NCBI GenBank assembly: GCA_030621975.1
Contig: JAUXGQ010000001.1
Span: 1 to 24,885 of the forward strand
DNA: 24,885 bases
Source: Gammaproteobacteria bacterium
GTDB taxonomy: Bacteria > Pseudomonadota > Gammaproteobacteria > Chromatiales > Chromatiaceae
Direction of reading: 5' to 3'
Shown here in pieces: positions 1 to 6,076 of the stretch. The notes under the pieces are model-generated. The model was not told the origin of the DNA and made no database searches. It worked only from the letters and a program-made list of their open reading frames with translations. A program made the position numbers and the translations under genes. Numbering within the stretch: the stretch's first letter is position 1; each line of letters begins with the position of its first letter.

Positions 1-510
1 CTCGAAAAGGTCCCGGTGCACATCGTCCGGCGCCGTTTCCTTGCGGCTTTCGTCCAGGCGTCCCCGATACTGCAGACCCAGATCCGCGTTGTATCCAAAA
101 AAATCCGGGGTACAAACAGCCCCATAGTCGCGGGCCACTTGCTGGGTTTCATCCAGAAGGTAAGGAAAAGGGAAAGCGAATTGCGAGGCAATGTGCCGCA
201 TGTTTTCGAACGAATCCTCTGGATACTCCGCGGAATCGTTGGACATGATCGCCACGCTGTTGATGCCTAATACCTGTAAGTCCCTGGCATCACGCACAAT
301 ACGTTCCCGAACCGCCTTCACATAAGGACAGTGGTTGCAGATAAACATCACCAGCAACCCATTCTTACCGCGGCATTGCTGCAGGTTCCAGGTTCGCCCG
401 TCGACACCGGGCAAGGAGAAATCCGGCGCGGGCTTACCAAAATCACACACGGGGGTTTGCAAGGAAACCATGGCTTCGACTCCAAGTTGCCGTAGATTGA
501 GTAGGGACAT
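1..510 (-). CDS. Thioredoxin-like redoxin (AhpC/TSA-type), C-terminus cut by window edge
   Basis: 170 codons are visible from ATG at 510 to the window edge with no stop, so the protein is partial. The thioredoxin-fold signature is clear: an N-terminal APDFSLPGVDG segment, then FICNHCPYV with a CxxC pair (C58/C61 from the first ATG), and a later TPDFFGYN segment around the expected cis-proline. This matches small thioredoxin-family redoxins of about 190 residues found in many Proteobacteria, presumed cytoplasmic thiol-disulfide or peroxide-handling enzymes; the substrate cannot be told. An alternative start is ATG at 471, which has a GGAG eight bases upstream and leaves the usual short lead before the fold. 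It may be the true start. The gene is divergent from metK. I am confident of the family, not of the precise role. Confidence 0.85.
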   Translation of the reverse strand, partial: MSLLNLRQLGVEAMVSLQTPVCDFGKPAPDFSLPGVDGRTWNLQQCRGKNGLLVMFICNHCPYVKAVRERIVRDARDLQVLGINSVAIMSNDSAEYPEDSFENMRHIASQFAFPFPYLLDETQQVARDYGAVCTPDFFGYNADLGLQYRGRLDESRKETAPDDVHRDLFE

Positions 511-593
511 ATACCCACCATGGGTATTTTACAGCCCCTGACCCTGACAAATCCAGATTCGGAGCCGAGGATGCAATAACCTCAGAGACGGGT

Positions 594-622
594 TTTTCAG
601 CGCTATCTTAAAAGGGTACAAT
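594..622 (+). promoter_or_regulatory. Candidate sigma70 promoter for metK-ahcY-metF
   Basis: TTTTCA (594-599), a 17-base spacer, then TACAAT (617-622). The -10 matches five of six consensus bases and the -35 four of six. It would start transcription near 629, some 165 bases before metK. Assignment is by eye only. Confidence 0.35.
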
Positions 623-745
623 AAGCGCCGATTGCGAACGGGGGTCCCGTATTTTCCCGTAAAAGCCCTCAACCCGACCGGCTGCGAGAGTATCTTTAAT
701 ATAGAGGATGAGCGTACAGCGGCCATCTAATTGTGACATGCAGAT

Positions 746-754
746 CCCCCCCCC
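746..754 (+). repeat. C9 homopolymer tract in metK leader
   Basis: Nine consecutive C residues lie about 40 bases before the metK start and run directly into the palindrome CCGATAAATCGG. Such runs are prone to length slippage. This one is outside any coding frame, so it could only affect leader structure or translation. Confidence 0.9.
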
Positions 755-795
755 GATAAATCGGCTCTATTAACTCAAAACGGAAAATATAAGGA

Positions 796-1962
796 ATGGC
801 AAAAGATTTTATTTTCACCTCTGAGTCCGTTTCTGAAGGACACCCGGACAAGGTAGCGGACCAGATCGCGGATGCGGTGCTCGACGAGATGTTGAAGCAG
901 GATCCTACGGCCCGCGTCGCCTGTGAAATCATGGTCAAGACCGGGATGGTCATGCTGGCCGGCGAGATAACCACCAGCGCCTGGGTCGACACCGACGCCG
1001 TGGTGCGCCGGGTAGTCGATGACATCGGCTACAATCACTGCGATATCGGATTCGATGCGGAGACCTGCGCCATCATCTCCGCAATCGGCAAGCAATCCGG
1101 CGACATTGCCATGGGGGTCAACGAGGACGAGCGCCATGAACAGGGCGCCGGCGACCAGGGCCTGATGTTCGGCTACGCGAGCAACGAGACGGATGTTCTG
1201 ATGCCTGCGCCGATCACCTATGCTCATCGACTGATGTTACGCCAGGCTCAGATGCGCAAGAACCGGACCCTGCCCTGGCTGCGCCCCGATGCCAAAAGCC
1301 AGGTTACCTTCCGTTACGAGGATCACAAACCCGTGGCGATCGAAGCCGTGGTGCTGTCCACCCAGCACGATCCAGACATCTCCGAGAAATCCTTGCGCGA
1401 AGCGGTCATGGACGAGATTATAAAGCCGGTGTTACCCAGCAAATGGCTGGATTCCTGCAAGCAGGAGCATATCCACATCAATCCCACGGGCCGATTCGTG
1501 ATCGGAGGCCCAGTGGGGGATTGCGGTGTCACCGGACGCAAAATCATCGTCGACACCTATGGCGGCATGGCCCGTCACGGCGGCGGTGCTTTTTCCGGTA
1601 AGGATCCGTCGAAAGTGGATCGTTCCGCCGCCTATGCCTGCCGCTACGTGGCCAAGAACATCGTTGCCGCCGAACTGGCCGAGCGTTGCGAGATACAGGT
1701 ATCTTACGCCATCGGCGTAGCCGAGCCGACCTCCATCACCATCGATACCTTCGGTACCGGCAAGGTATCAGACGATCGGCTCGCGTCCCTGATTGTCGAC
1801 CATTTCGATCTGCGCCCACGCGGTTTGGTCACCATGCTCGACCTGCTACGCCCGATCTATCTCAAAACGGCCGCCTACGGCCATTTCGGCAGGACCGACG
1901 ACGATTTCAGCTGGGAACGCACGGACAAGGTGGGAATGCTGCGAGACGCCGCCGGCGTGTGA
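796..1962 (+). CDS. metK: S-adenosylmethionine synthetase (methionine adenosyltransferase)
   Basis: MetK makes S-adenosylmethionine from methionine and ATP in the cytoplasm. The 388-residue product is close to the usual 380-390. It begins with the family's TSESVSEGHPDK segment (residues 8-19), carries GAGDQGLMFGYA (117-128, adenine-binding region) and GGGAFSGKDPSKVDRS (262-277, the phosphate/metal loop). It looks intact. The start is fixed by alignment of the N-terminus with E. coli MetK; the AAGGA abutting the ATG is too close to be an ideal ribosome site, and another GGA lies 13 bases up. It is followed after 82 bases by ahcY and then metF, all SAM-cycle genes, so a shared transcript is likely. 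Confidence 0.97.
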   Translation: MAKDFIFTSESVSEGHPDKVADQIADAVLDEMLKQDPTARVACEIMVKTGMVMLAGEITTSAWVDTDAVVRRVVDDIGYNHCDIGFDAETCAIISAIGKQSGDIAMGVNEDERHEQGAGDQGLMFGYASNETDVLMPAPITYAHRLMLRQAQMRKNRTLPWLRPDAKSQVTFRYEDHKPVAIEAVVLSTQHDPDISEKSLREAVMDEIIKPVLPSKWLDSCKQEHIHINPTGRFVIGGPVGDCGVTGRKIIVDTYGGMARHGGGAFSGKDPSKVDRSAAYACRYVAKNIVAAELAERCEIQVSYAIGVAEPTSITIDTFGTGKVSDDRLASLIVDHFDLRPRGLVTMLDLLRPIYLKTAAYGHFGRTDDDFSWERTDKVGMLRDAAGV

Positions 1963-1980
1963 TGACGCCAACTTAACTCA

Positions 1981-2011
1981 AAGGGAGCTCTGATTGAATC
2001 AGGGTCTCCTT
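1981..2011 (+). promoter_or_regulatory. Hairpin between metK and ahcY
   Basis: AAGGGAGCTCTGATT pairs with AATCAGGGTCTCCTT around a very short loop. The stem is imperfect, with a CTGATT/AATCAG inner part and a GGAG/CTCC outer part. There is no U-tract after it, so it is not a standard terminator. It spans the in-frame TTG at 1994 that could extend AhcY, and contains that TTG's GGGAG, which argues that translation normally starts at 2045. It could be an mRNA processing or translation-control structure. Confidence 0.45.
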
Positions 2012-2044
2012 ATTCAACCCGACGACACGGTCAGGAACACCTAT

Positions 2045-3358
2045 ATGAACACCCAACCGATTGAAAACCTGGATCCCGACTACAAGGTAGCCGACATCGG
2101 CCTGGCGGACTGGGGCCGCAAGGAAATTGCCATCGCTGAAACCGAAATGCCCGGCCTGATGGCATTGCGAGAGGAGTACAGCGACGAAAAGCCGTTGGCG
2201 GGCGCTCGCATCGCAGGTTGTCTGCATATGACGATCCAAACCGCCGTCCTGATCGAAACCCTGACCGCCCTGGGTGCGGAGGTTCGCTGGTCGTCGTGCA
2301 ACATCTTCTCCACCCAGGATCACGCCGCCGCCGGTGTAGCCGCGGCCGGTGTCCCGGTTTTTGCCTGGAAGGGCGAGACGGAGGAGGAGTTCTGGTGGTG
2401 TATAGACCAGACCATCTTCGGACCGGGGGGCTGGCGCCCGAATCTGATCCTGGACGACGGGGGCGACCTGACCCAGGTGATGCATGAGAAGTATCCGGAA
2501 CTGATGACTGAGGTACGGGGACTCTCCGAGGAGACCACTACCGGGGTGCACCGCCTGTACGAGATGATGAGTAACGGCGAATTGATGGTCCCCGCCATCA
2601 ACGTCAACGACTCGGTAACCAAATCCAAGTTCGACAACCTGTACGGCTGTCGCGAATCCCTGGTGGATGGCATCAAACGCGCGACCGACGTGATGATCGC
2701 CGGCAAGATCACCGTCGTGCTGGGCTACGGCGATGTGGGCAAAGGCTGCGCGCAGGCGCTGCGCGGCCTGGGCGCGGTGGTCTGGGTCACGGAAATCGAT
2801 CCCATCTGCGCCTTGCAGGCGGCCATGGAAGGTTTTCGTGTGGTAACCATGGAGGACGCCATGGATCAAGGGGATATCTTCGTCACCGCAACGGGCAACT
2901 ATAAAGTGATCACCCACGAACACCTGCAGGCGATGAAGAACCAGGCCGTGGTCTGCAACATCGGGCACTTCGATAACGAAATCGACGTGGCAGGCCTGCG
3001 CGACTACCAATGGGAGAACATCAAACCCCAGGTAGACCATGTTATCTTCCCCGATGGCAAGCGTATAATCCTGCTCGCAGAGGGTCGGCTGGTAAACCTT
3101 GGCTGTGCCACGGGACATCCCAGCTTCGTCATGTCCAACTTCTTCACCAATCAGACCCTGGCGCAAATCGAACTCTGGAGCAATCCAGACAGGTATGAGA
3201 AGGAGGTCTACGTGCTGCCCAAGCACCTGGATGAAAAAGTGGCGCGCCTGCATCTCAGGAAGATCGGCGCGCAGTTGACGACCCTGACCCCGGAGCAGGC
3301 CGACTACATCGGCGTCAGCGCGGATGGGCCCTACAAACCCGAGTATTACCGCTATTGA
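2045..3358 (+). CDS. ahcY: S-adenosylhomocysteine hydrolase (adenosylhomocysteinase)
   Basis: AhcY splits S-adenosylhomocysteine, the by-product of SAM-dependent methylation, into adenosine and homocysteine, using a bound NAD. From ATG 2045 the product has 437 residues. It shows DYKVADIGLADWGRKEI (12-28), the substrate-domain segments CLHMTIQTAVLIETL and CNIFSTQDHAAA (59-96), the NAD-binding GYGDVGKG (227-234) and the conserved end PYKPEYYRY, so it is full length. I chose ATG 2045 because AGGAA lies seven bases upstream and the family's conserved part starts soon after. A TTG at 1994 with GGGAG upstream would add 17 residues of low similarity. It lies in the metK-ahcY-metF series. Confidence 0.96.
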   Translation: MNTQPIENLDPDYKVADIGLADWGRKEIAIAETEMPGLMALREEYSDEKPLAGARIAGCLHMTIQTAVLIETLTALGAEVRWSSCNIFSTQDHAAAGVAAAGVPVFAWKGETEEEFWWCIDQTIFGPGGWRPNLILDDGGDLTQVMHEKYPELMTEVRGLSEETTTGVHRLYEMMSNGELMVPAINVNDSVTKSKFDNLYGCRESLVDGIKRATDVMIAGKITVVLGYGDVGKGCAQALRGLGAVVWVTEIDPICALQAAMEGFRVVTMEDAMDQGDIFVTATGNYKVITHEHLQAMKNQAVVCNIGHFDNEIDVAGLRDYQWENIKPQVDHVIFPDGKRIILLAEGRLVNLGCATGHPSFVMSNFFTNQTLAQIELWSNPDRYEKEVYVLPKHLDEKVARLHLRKIGAQLTTLTPEQADYIGVSADGPYKPEYYRY

Positions 3359-3395
3359 CGGGGCTCTCCGGGATACACCCGTCTTCAGCGCCGCC

Positions 3396-4265
3396 ATGCA
3401 CTCACAGAAGAACTTTCCGCGAACGTTCAGCTTCGAACTCTTCCCTCCGAAGACCGACGCCGGTATGGAGAAGCTGCAGCACAACGTACGGAAACTCGCC
3501 ACCCTGAATCCTACTTATTTCTCCGTGACCTATGGCGCCGGCGGCTCTACCCAGGAGCGGACCTTTTCCACCGTTGGCTGGTTGCGCAGCCTGGGCTTAG
3601 CCACCGCGCCACATCTCTCCTGCATTGGGGCTACCAGGGACACCATTCGGGAGATACTCGCCCATTACCAGAACCAGGGCATCGACCGTATCGTGGCGCT
3701 GCGCGGCGACATGCCCTCTGGCATGGGCGAGCCGGGTGATTTTCGCTACGCCAACGAACTGGTGGCGTTTATCCGCGAGGAAACCGGCGACCATTTTCAT
3801 ATCGAAGTCGCCGCTTATCCCGAGGTCCATCCCCAGGCAGCCAGCGCCGAGGCGGACCTTCGCAACTTCAAGCGCAAGGTAGACAGCGGTGCAAACGCCG
3901 CCATCACCCAGTATTTCTACAACCCGGATGCCTATTTTCGGTTCGTCGAGAACTGCGAAAAGCTCGGCATGGACGTCCCCATCGTTCCCGGCATCATGCC
4001 CATCGGCAACTATACCCAACTGGCGCGTTTCTCCGACGCCTGCGGGGCCGAGATCCCGCGCTGGTTGCGCAAGCGACTAGAGGGCTTTGGGGATGACCTG
4101 GACCAGATCCGCGCCTTCGGTATAGAGGTGGTAAGCGCGCTATGCCAGCGGCTGCTCGAACAGGGCGCACCGGGCCTGCACTTCTATACCATGAACCAGG
4201 CCGGGCTGACGCAGGCGATATGGCGAAACCTGGGGTTGCCGACCGGCCCAGAGAATCCGTCCTGA
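3396..4265 (+). CDS. metF: 5,10-methylenetetrahydrofolate reductase
   Basis: MetF is a flavoenzyme that reduces methylene-THF to methyl-THF, the methyl donor for homocysteine to methionine. The 289-residue product from ATG 3396 fits the family (about 275-300). FSFELFPPKT (11-20) includes the catalytic Glu region, SVTYGAGGST (43-52) is the flavin-site strand, and ALRGDMP (101-107) carries the conserved Asp. An upstream in-frame ATG at 3324 would overlap ahcY by 35 bases and add unconserved residues, so I prefer 3396, although no good ribosome site precedes it. Third gene of the SAM-cycle cluster; the methionine synthase itself is not in the window. Confidence 0.93.
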   Translation: MHSQKNFPRTFSFELFPPKTDAGMEKLQHNVRKLATLNPTYFSVTYGAGGSTQERTFSTVGWLRSLGLATAPHLSCIGATRDTIREILAHYQNQGIDRIVALRGDMPSGMGEPGDFRYANELVAFIREETGDHFHIEVAAYPEVHPQAASAEADLRNFKRKVDSGANAAITQYFYNPDAYFRFVENCEKLGMDVPIVPGIMPIGNYTQLARFSDACGAEIPRWLRKRLEGFGDDLDQIRAFGIEVVSALCQRLLEQGAPGLHFYTMNQAGLTQAIWRNLGLPTGPENPS

Positions 4266-4283
4266 TCCCAGCTCCGATTACTC

Positions 4284-4418
4284 ACCGCAGAGGACGCAGA
4301 GCTTTTGGAATTCATGGGCTTATGAGACGGACTTGGGCCGGGAGTACTTACGCTTCGCACCGAGAAATATACAGAGCCGCATAAGCTAGCCTGTTACTCT
4401 CTCTGCGTCCTCTGCGGT
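4284..4418. repeat. Palindromic intergenic element with 18-bp terminal inverted repeats
   Basis: ACCGCAGAGGACGCAGAG at 4284-4301 is repeated as its exact reverse complement at 4401-4418, enclosing about 99 bases with no credible gene. The GAGGACGCAGAG-type repeat is familiar from intergenic regions of many Proteobacteria, by recollection. The whole unit looks like a non-autonomous mobile repeat. The right arm is followed by TTAATTTTGTC, so it might also act as a terminator for metF, but the loop is large. It fills most of the 217-base gap between metF and rsmE. Confidence 0.75.
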
Positions 4419-4482
4419 TAATTTTGTCTAACTCCTGCCGCATCGATACCCATGACCTGGAGCCCCACAGCTAGCTCACAGT

Positions 4483-5217
4483 ATGCGTCTTCCCAGAATC
4501 TACACGCCCCAGCCACTGGCAGAGCGGACTCGAATCCAATTGGATGCGCGCGCGGCCCGTCATGTGAGCCGCGTGTTACGGTTGCGGGCCGGTGCGTCCC
4601 TGAAACTTTTTAACGGAGACGGCAGGGAATACGGCGCACTTATCCTCGCCACTGGCAAGAGCGACGTAGAGATCGAGACCCTGGAAGCATCCGGCTCCGA
4701 TCCAGTGCCCGAGCCCCGCTTCACCCTGATTCAAGGCATCGCCAAGGGCGATCGTATGGACTACGCCCTGCAAAAAGCGGTGGAACTGGGGGCACATCGG
4801 CTCATCCCGGCCTTGACCGAGCACAGCGTGGTCAAACTGGAGAAGGACCGGCTCGCCCAGCGCATGGAACACTGGCGGGGGATCCTGATCAGCGCCAGCG
4901 AACAGTGCGGTCGTCGTTACCTCCCGGAACTCGAGGCGGTCGCGGAATTGAACTCGATACTCACCCGGCTGCCCGAAGGGTCTCTGAAACTGGTTCTCGA
5001 CCATCGAGCCGATCTTGCCCTGCCCAGCCTCTCCCGACCCAAAGGCGAGGTGGTCATACTAACCGGCCCCGAGGGCGGACTCAGCACCGAGGAACTGGAT
5101 CTGGTCAGGGACAGCGGCTTCACACCCGTACGCCTCGGCCCCCGGGTAATGCGCACCGAGACGGCTCCGCTGGCCGCCCTGGCCGCTTTGCAGACACTGT
5201 GGGGTGATTTTCGCTGA
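4483..5217 (+). CDS. rsmE: 16S rRNA m3U1498 methyltransferase
   Basis: RsmE uses SAM to methylate N3 of U1498 in 16S rRNA. The 244-residue product has the family's N-terminal PUA-like part (HVSRVLRLRAGASLKLFNGDG) and the C-terminal SPOUT knot with ILTGPEGGLSTEE and LGPRVMRTETAPLAAL, so it is complete. It starts at ATG 4483 with MRLPRIYTPQPL, a typical RsmE beginning; the ribosome site is weak. It stands alone between two repeat-rich gaps. In P. aeruginosa, rsmE likewise lies near the chp genes, by recollection. Convergent with chpC. Confidence 0.95.
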   Translation: MRLPRIYTPQPLAERTRIQLDARAARHVSRVLRLRAGASLKLFNGDGREYGALILATGKSDVEIETLEASGSDPVPEPRFTLIQGIAKGDRMDYALQKAVELGAHRLIPALTEHSVVKLEKDRLAQRMEHWRGILISASEQCGRRYLPELEAVAELNSILTRLPEGSLKLVLDHRADLALPSLSRPKGEVVILTGPEGGLSTEELDLVRDSGFTPVRLGPRVMRTETAPLAALAALQTLWGDFR

Positions 5218-5265
5218 CCCGACGTCCGGGCTCGGAACCGGGGGTTTAACCTGTCTTCATTAATA

Positions 5266-5404
5266 GACAGGATTTACAGGATCTCTTTGGATTCTGAACC
5301 TTGTGTATGGCAAAGGCGCACCCAATACTCCTGTCCCGAAAATCTACGTCCGGAAGGCATATTTCAACATCCCGTCAATCCTGTGAAATCCTGTTGATCC
5401 TGTC
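5266..5404. repeat. Intergenic element bounded by GACAGGAT / ATCCTGTC
   Basis: GACAGGATTTACAGGAT at 5266-5282 is mirrored by AATCCTGTGAAATCC and ATCCTGTC ending at 5404. The arms share the repeated unit CAGGAT, imperfectly, around a spacer of roughly 95 bases. ACAGGATTTACAGGAT-type repeats are common in bacterial intergenic DNA (recollection). No gene is supported inside it. Confidence 0.6.
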
Positions 5405-5437
5405 CATTCTTCTGAGGCGTAGATCTCATATATGCGC

Positions 5438-5460
5438 GTGGGCACAAAAAGCGTGCCCAC
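5438..5460. repeat. Short palindrome GTGGGCAC-N7-GTGCCCAC
   Basis: A perfect 8-bp stem, 5438-5445 with 5453-5460, and a loop AAAAAGC. GTGGGCAC-type hairpins of this kind recur as stray repeats in many genomes (recollection). It lies between rsmE and the chp operon and could also slow or stop transcription. Confidence 0.65.
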
Positions 5461-5480
5461 CCTTCTACCAGGCTGATGTA

Positions 5481-5500
5481 ACCACGGATGGACACGGATT
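5481..5500 (+). repeat. CACGGAT-type tandem unit
   Basis: The stretch holds ACCACGGATGG followed by ACACGGATT, two near copies of a CACGGAT unit ten bases apart. It resembles the arm of another palindromic intergenic repeat type, but the second arm is not seen here, so it may be a fragment. Confidence 0.4.
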
Positions 5501-5523
5501 AACTATCTGAGGATACAGTAAGA

Positions 5524-5539
5524 CTGGGGCTCGCCCCAG
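5524..5539. terminator. GC-rich hairpin CTGGGGC-TC-GCCCCAG, first of two
   Basis: A 7-bp stem at 5524-5530 and 5533-5539 in the convergent gap between rsmE and chpC. It shares its CTGGGGC core with the second hairpin 33 bases on. It could end transcripts from either side, but has no clear U-tract, so it may simply be a repeat. Confidence 0.5.
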
Positions 5540-5572
5540 CAGATCGGCTCGCGAGCAGGCGATGCAAACAAA

Positions 5573-5590
5573 GCTGGGGCAAGCCCCAGC
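5573..5590. terminator. Hairpin GCTGGGGC-AA-GCCCCAGC immediately after chpC stop
   Basis: A perfect 8-bp stem, 5573-5580 with 5583-5590, directly abuts the chpC stop codon (5591-5593, minus strand). On the minus strand it is followed by TTTGTTTGC, a modest T-rich stretch, so it is a plausible terminator of the pilG-chpC operon. The same core appears at 5524-5539, so it is also a repeat. Confidence 0.55.
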
Positions 5591-6076
5591 CTACCCCGCC
5601 TTGTCAGACGTCAGAGCGAGGGACTCGATTATGGTTTCTTCCAATGCATCCAGATCCGGGATGATCGCTTCCTGGCCCGCGACATAGACCTGGCGCAATA
5701 TCAGGGGGCTGGCTTCACTGACCACAAGATTGGGGGAGATGCTGGCGGGGATTAACCCTATCAGACGGGGAATGGCCTTGGCGACCACACCGATGTAAGG
5801 CAGCCCGCGGGGATCCTCGCCCAGGGTGTTACACACCACGATGCGGGCACGCGCCCCCGGCGGCGCCGTCGGAACGTTCAGGGCCCGCTCGAAGGACACT
5901 AGCGGAAACTTCCGCCCGTGCCACTGAATCTCGCCCAACAGCCAGTCCGGGGTCTGCGGGTAGGGGGCGGGTTCGCGAAATCCGATCACTTCGGCAATCG
6001 TGACATTCGGCAGCAGCAGTTTGTAACCATCCAGCGGGATCAGCACACCACGGATGTCGGCCTCTGCTACAGTCAT
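5591..6076 (-). CDS. chpC: CheW-like adaptor of the Pil-Chp system (ChpC)
   Basis: A 161-residue single CheW-type domain (GVLIPLDGYKLLLPNVTIAEVIGF, then LLGEIQWHGRKFPLVSFERAL), expected to couple the PilJ receptor to the ChpA kinase in the cytoplasm. It is last in the operon and its ATG overlaps the chpA stop by ATGA (6073-6076), so translation is probably coupled. In P. aeruginosa chpC follows chpB; here it follows chpA directly. The CheW fold is clear; the name rests on position. A GC-rich hairpin follows the stop. Confidence 0.85.
   Translation of the reverse strand: MTVAEADIRGVLIPLDGYKLLLPNVTIAEVIGFREPAPYPQTPDWLLGEIQWHGRKFPLVSFERALNVPTAPPGARARIVVCNTLGEDPRGLPYIGVVAKAIPRLIGLIPASISPNLVVSEASPLILRQVYVAGQEAIIPDLDALEETIIESLALTSDKAG

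Larger units (their letters stand above)
511..795. other. Divergent intergenic region and long metK leader
   Basis: This gap of about 285 bases separates the redoxin gene (minus) from metK (plus). It holds a near-palindrome ATACCCACCATGGGTAT just upstream of the first redoxin ATG (511-527), a candidate sigma70 promoter, and a small hairpin ACGGG-GGT-CCCGT at 638-650 followed by ATTTT. Further along come a run of nine C (746-754) and a small palindrome CCGATAAATCGG (753-764). If the promoter is right, the metK leader is about 165 nt. I looked for SAH and SAM riboswitch cores and did not find a convincing match. Confidence 0.5.

Noticed and set aside
629..795. SAH or SAM riboswitch before metK
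   Set aside because: GAGGATGAGCG and ACAGCGG recall pieces of the SAH aptamer, but order and pairing do not fit, and no SAM-II core is seen.
1973..3502. Long 509-codon open frame antisense to ahcY
   Set aside because: It lies wholly opposite ahcY and the start of metF, both clear family members; the translation resembles no protein I know and follows from GC-biased codons.
5266..5500. CRISPR-like direct repeats
   Set aside because: The repeated CAGGAT and CACGGAT units are short, irregular and arranged as inverted arms rather than evenly spaced repeats with spacers; no cas genes.
5301..5510. Small open frame of 69 codons in the rsmE-chpC gap
   Set aside because: It runs across several palindromic repeats, has no ribosome site and no plausible protein features.
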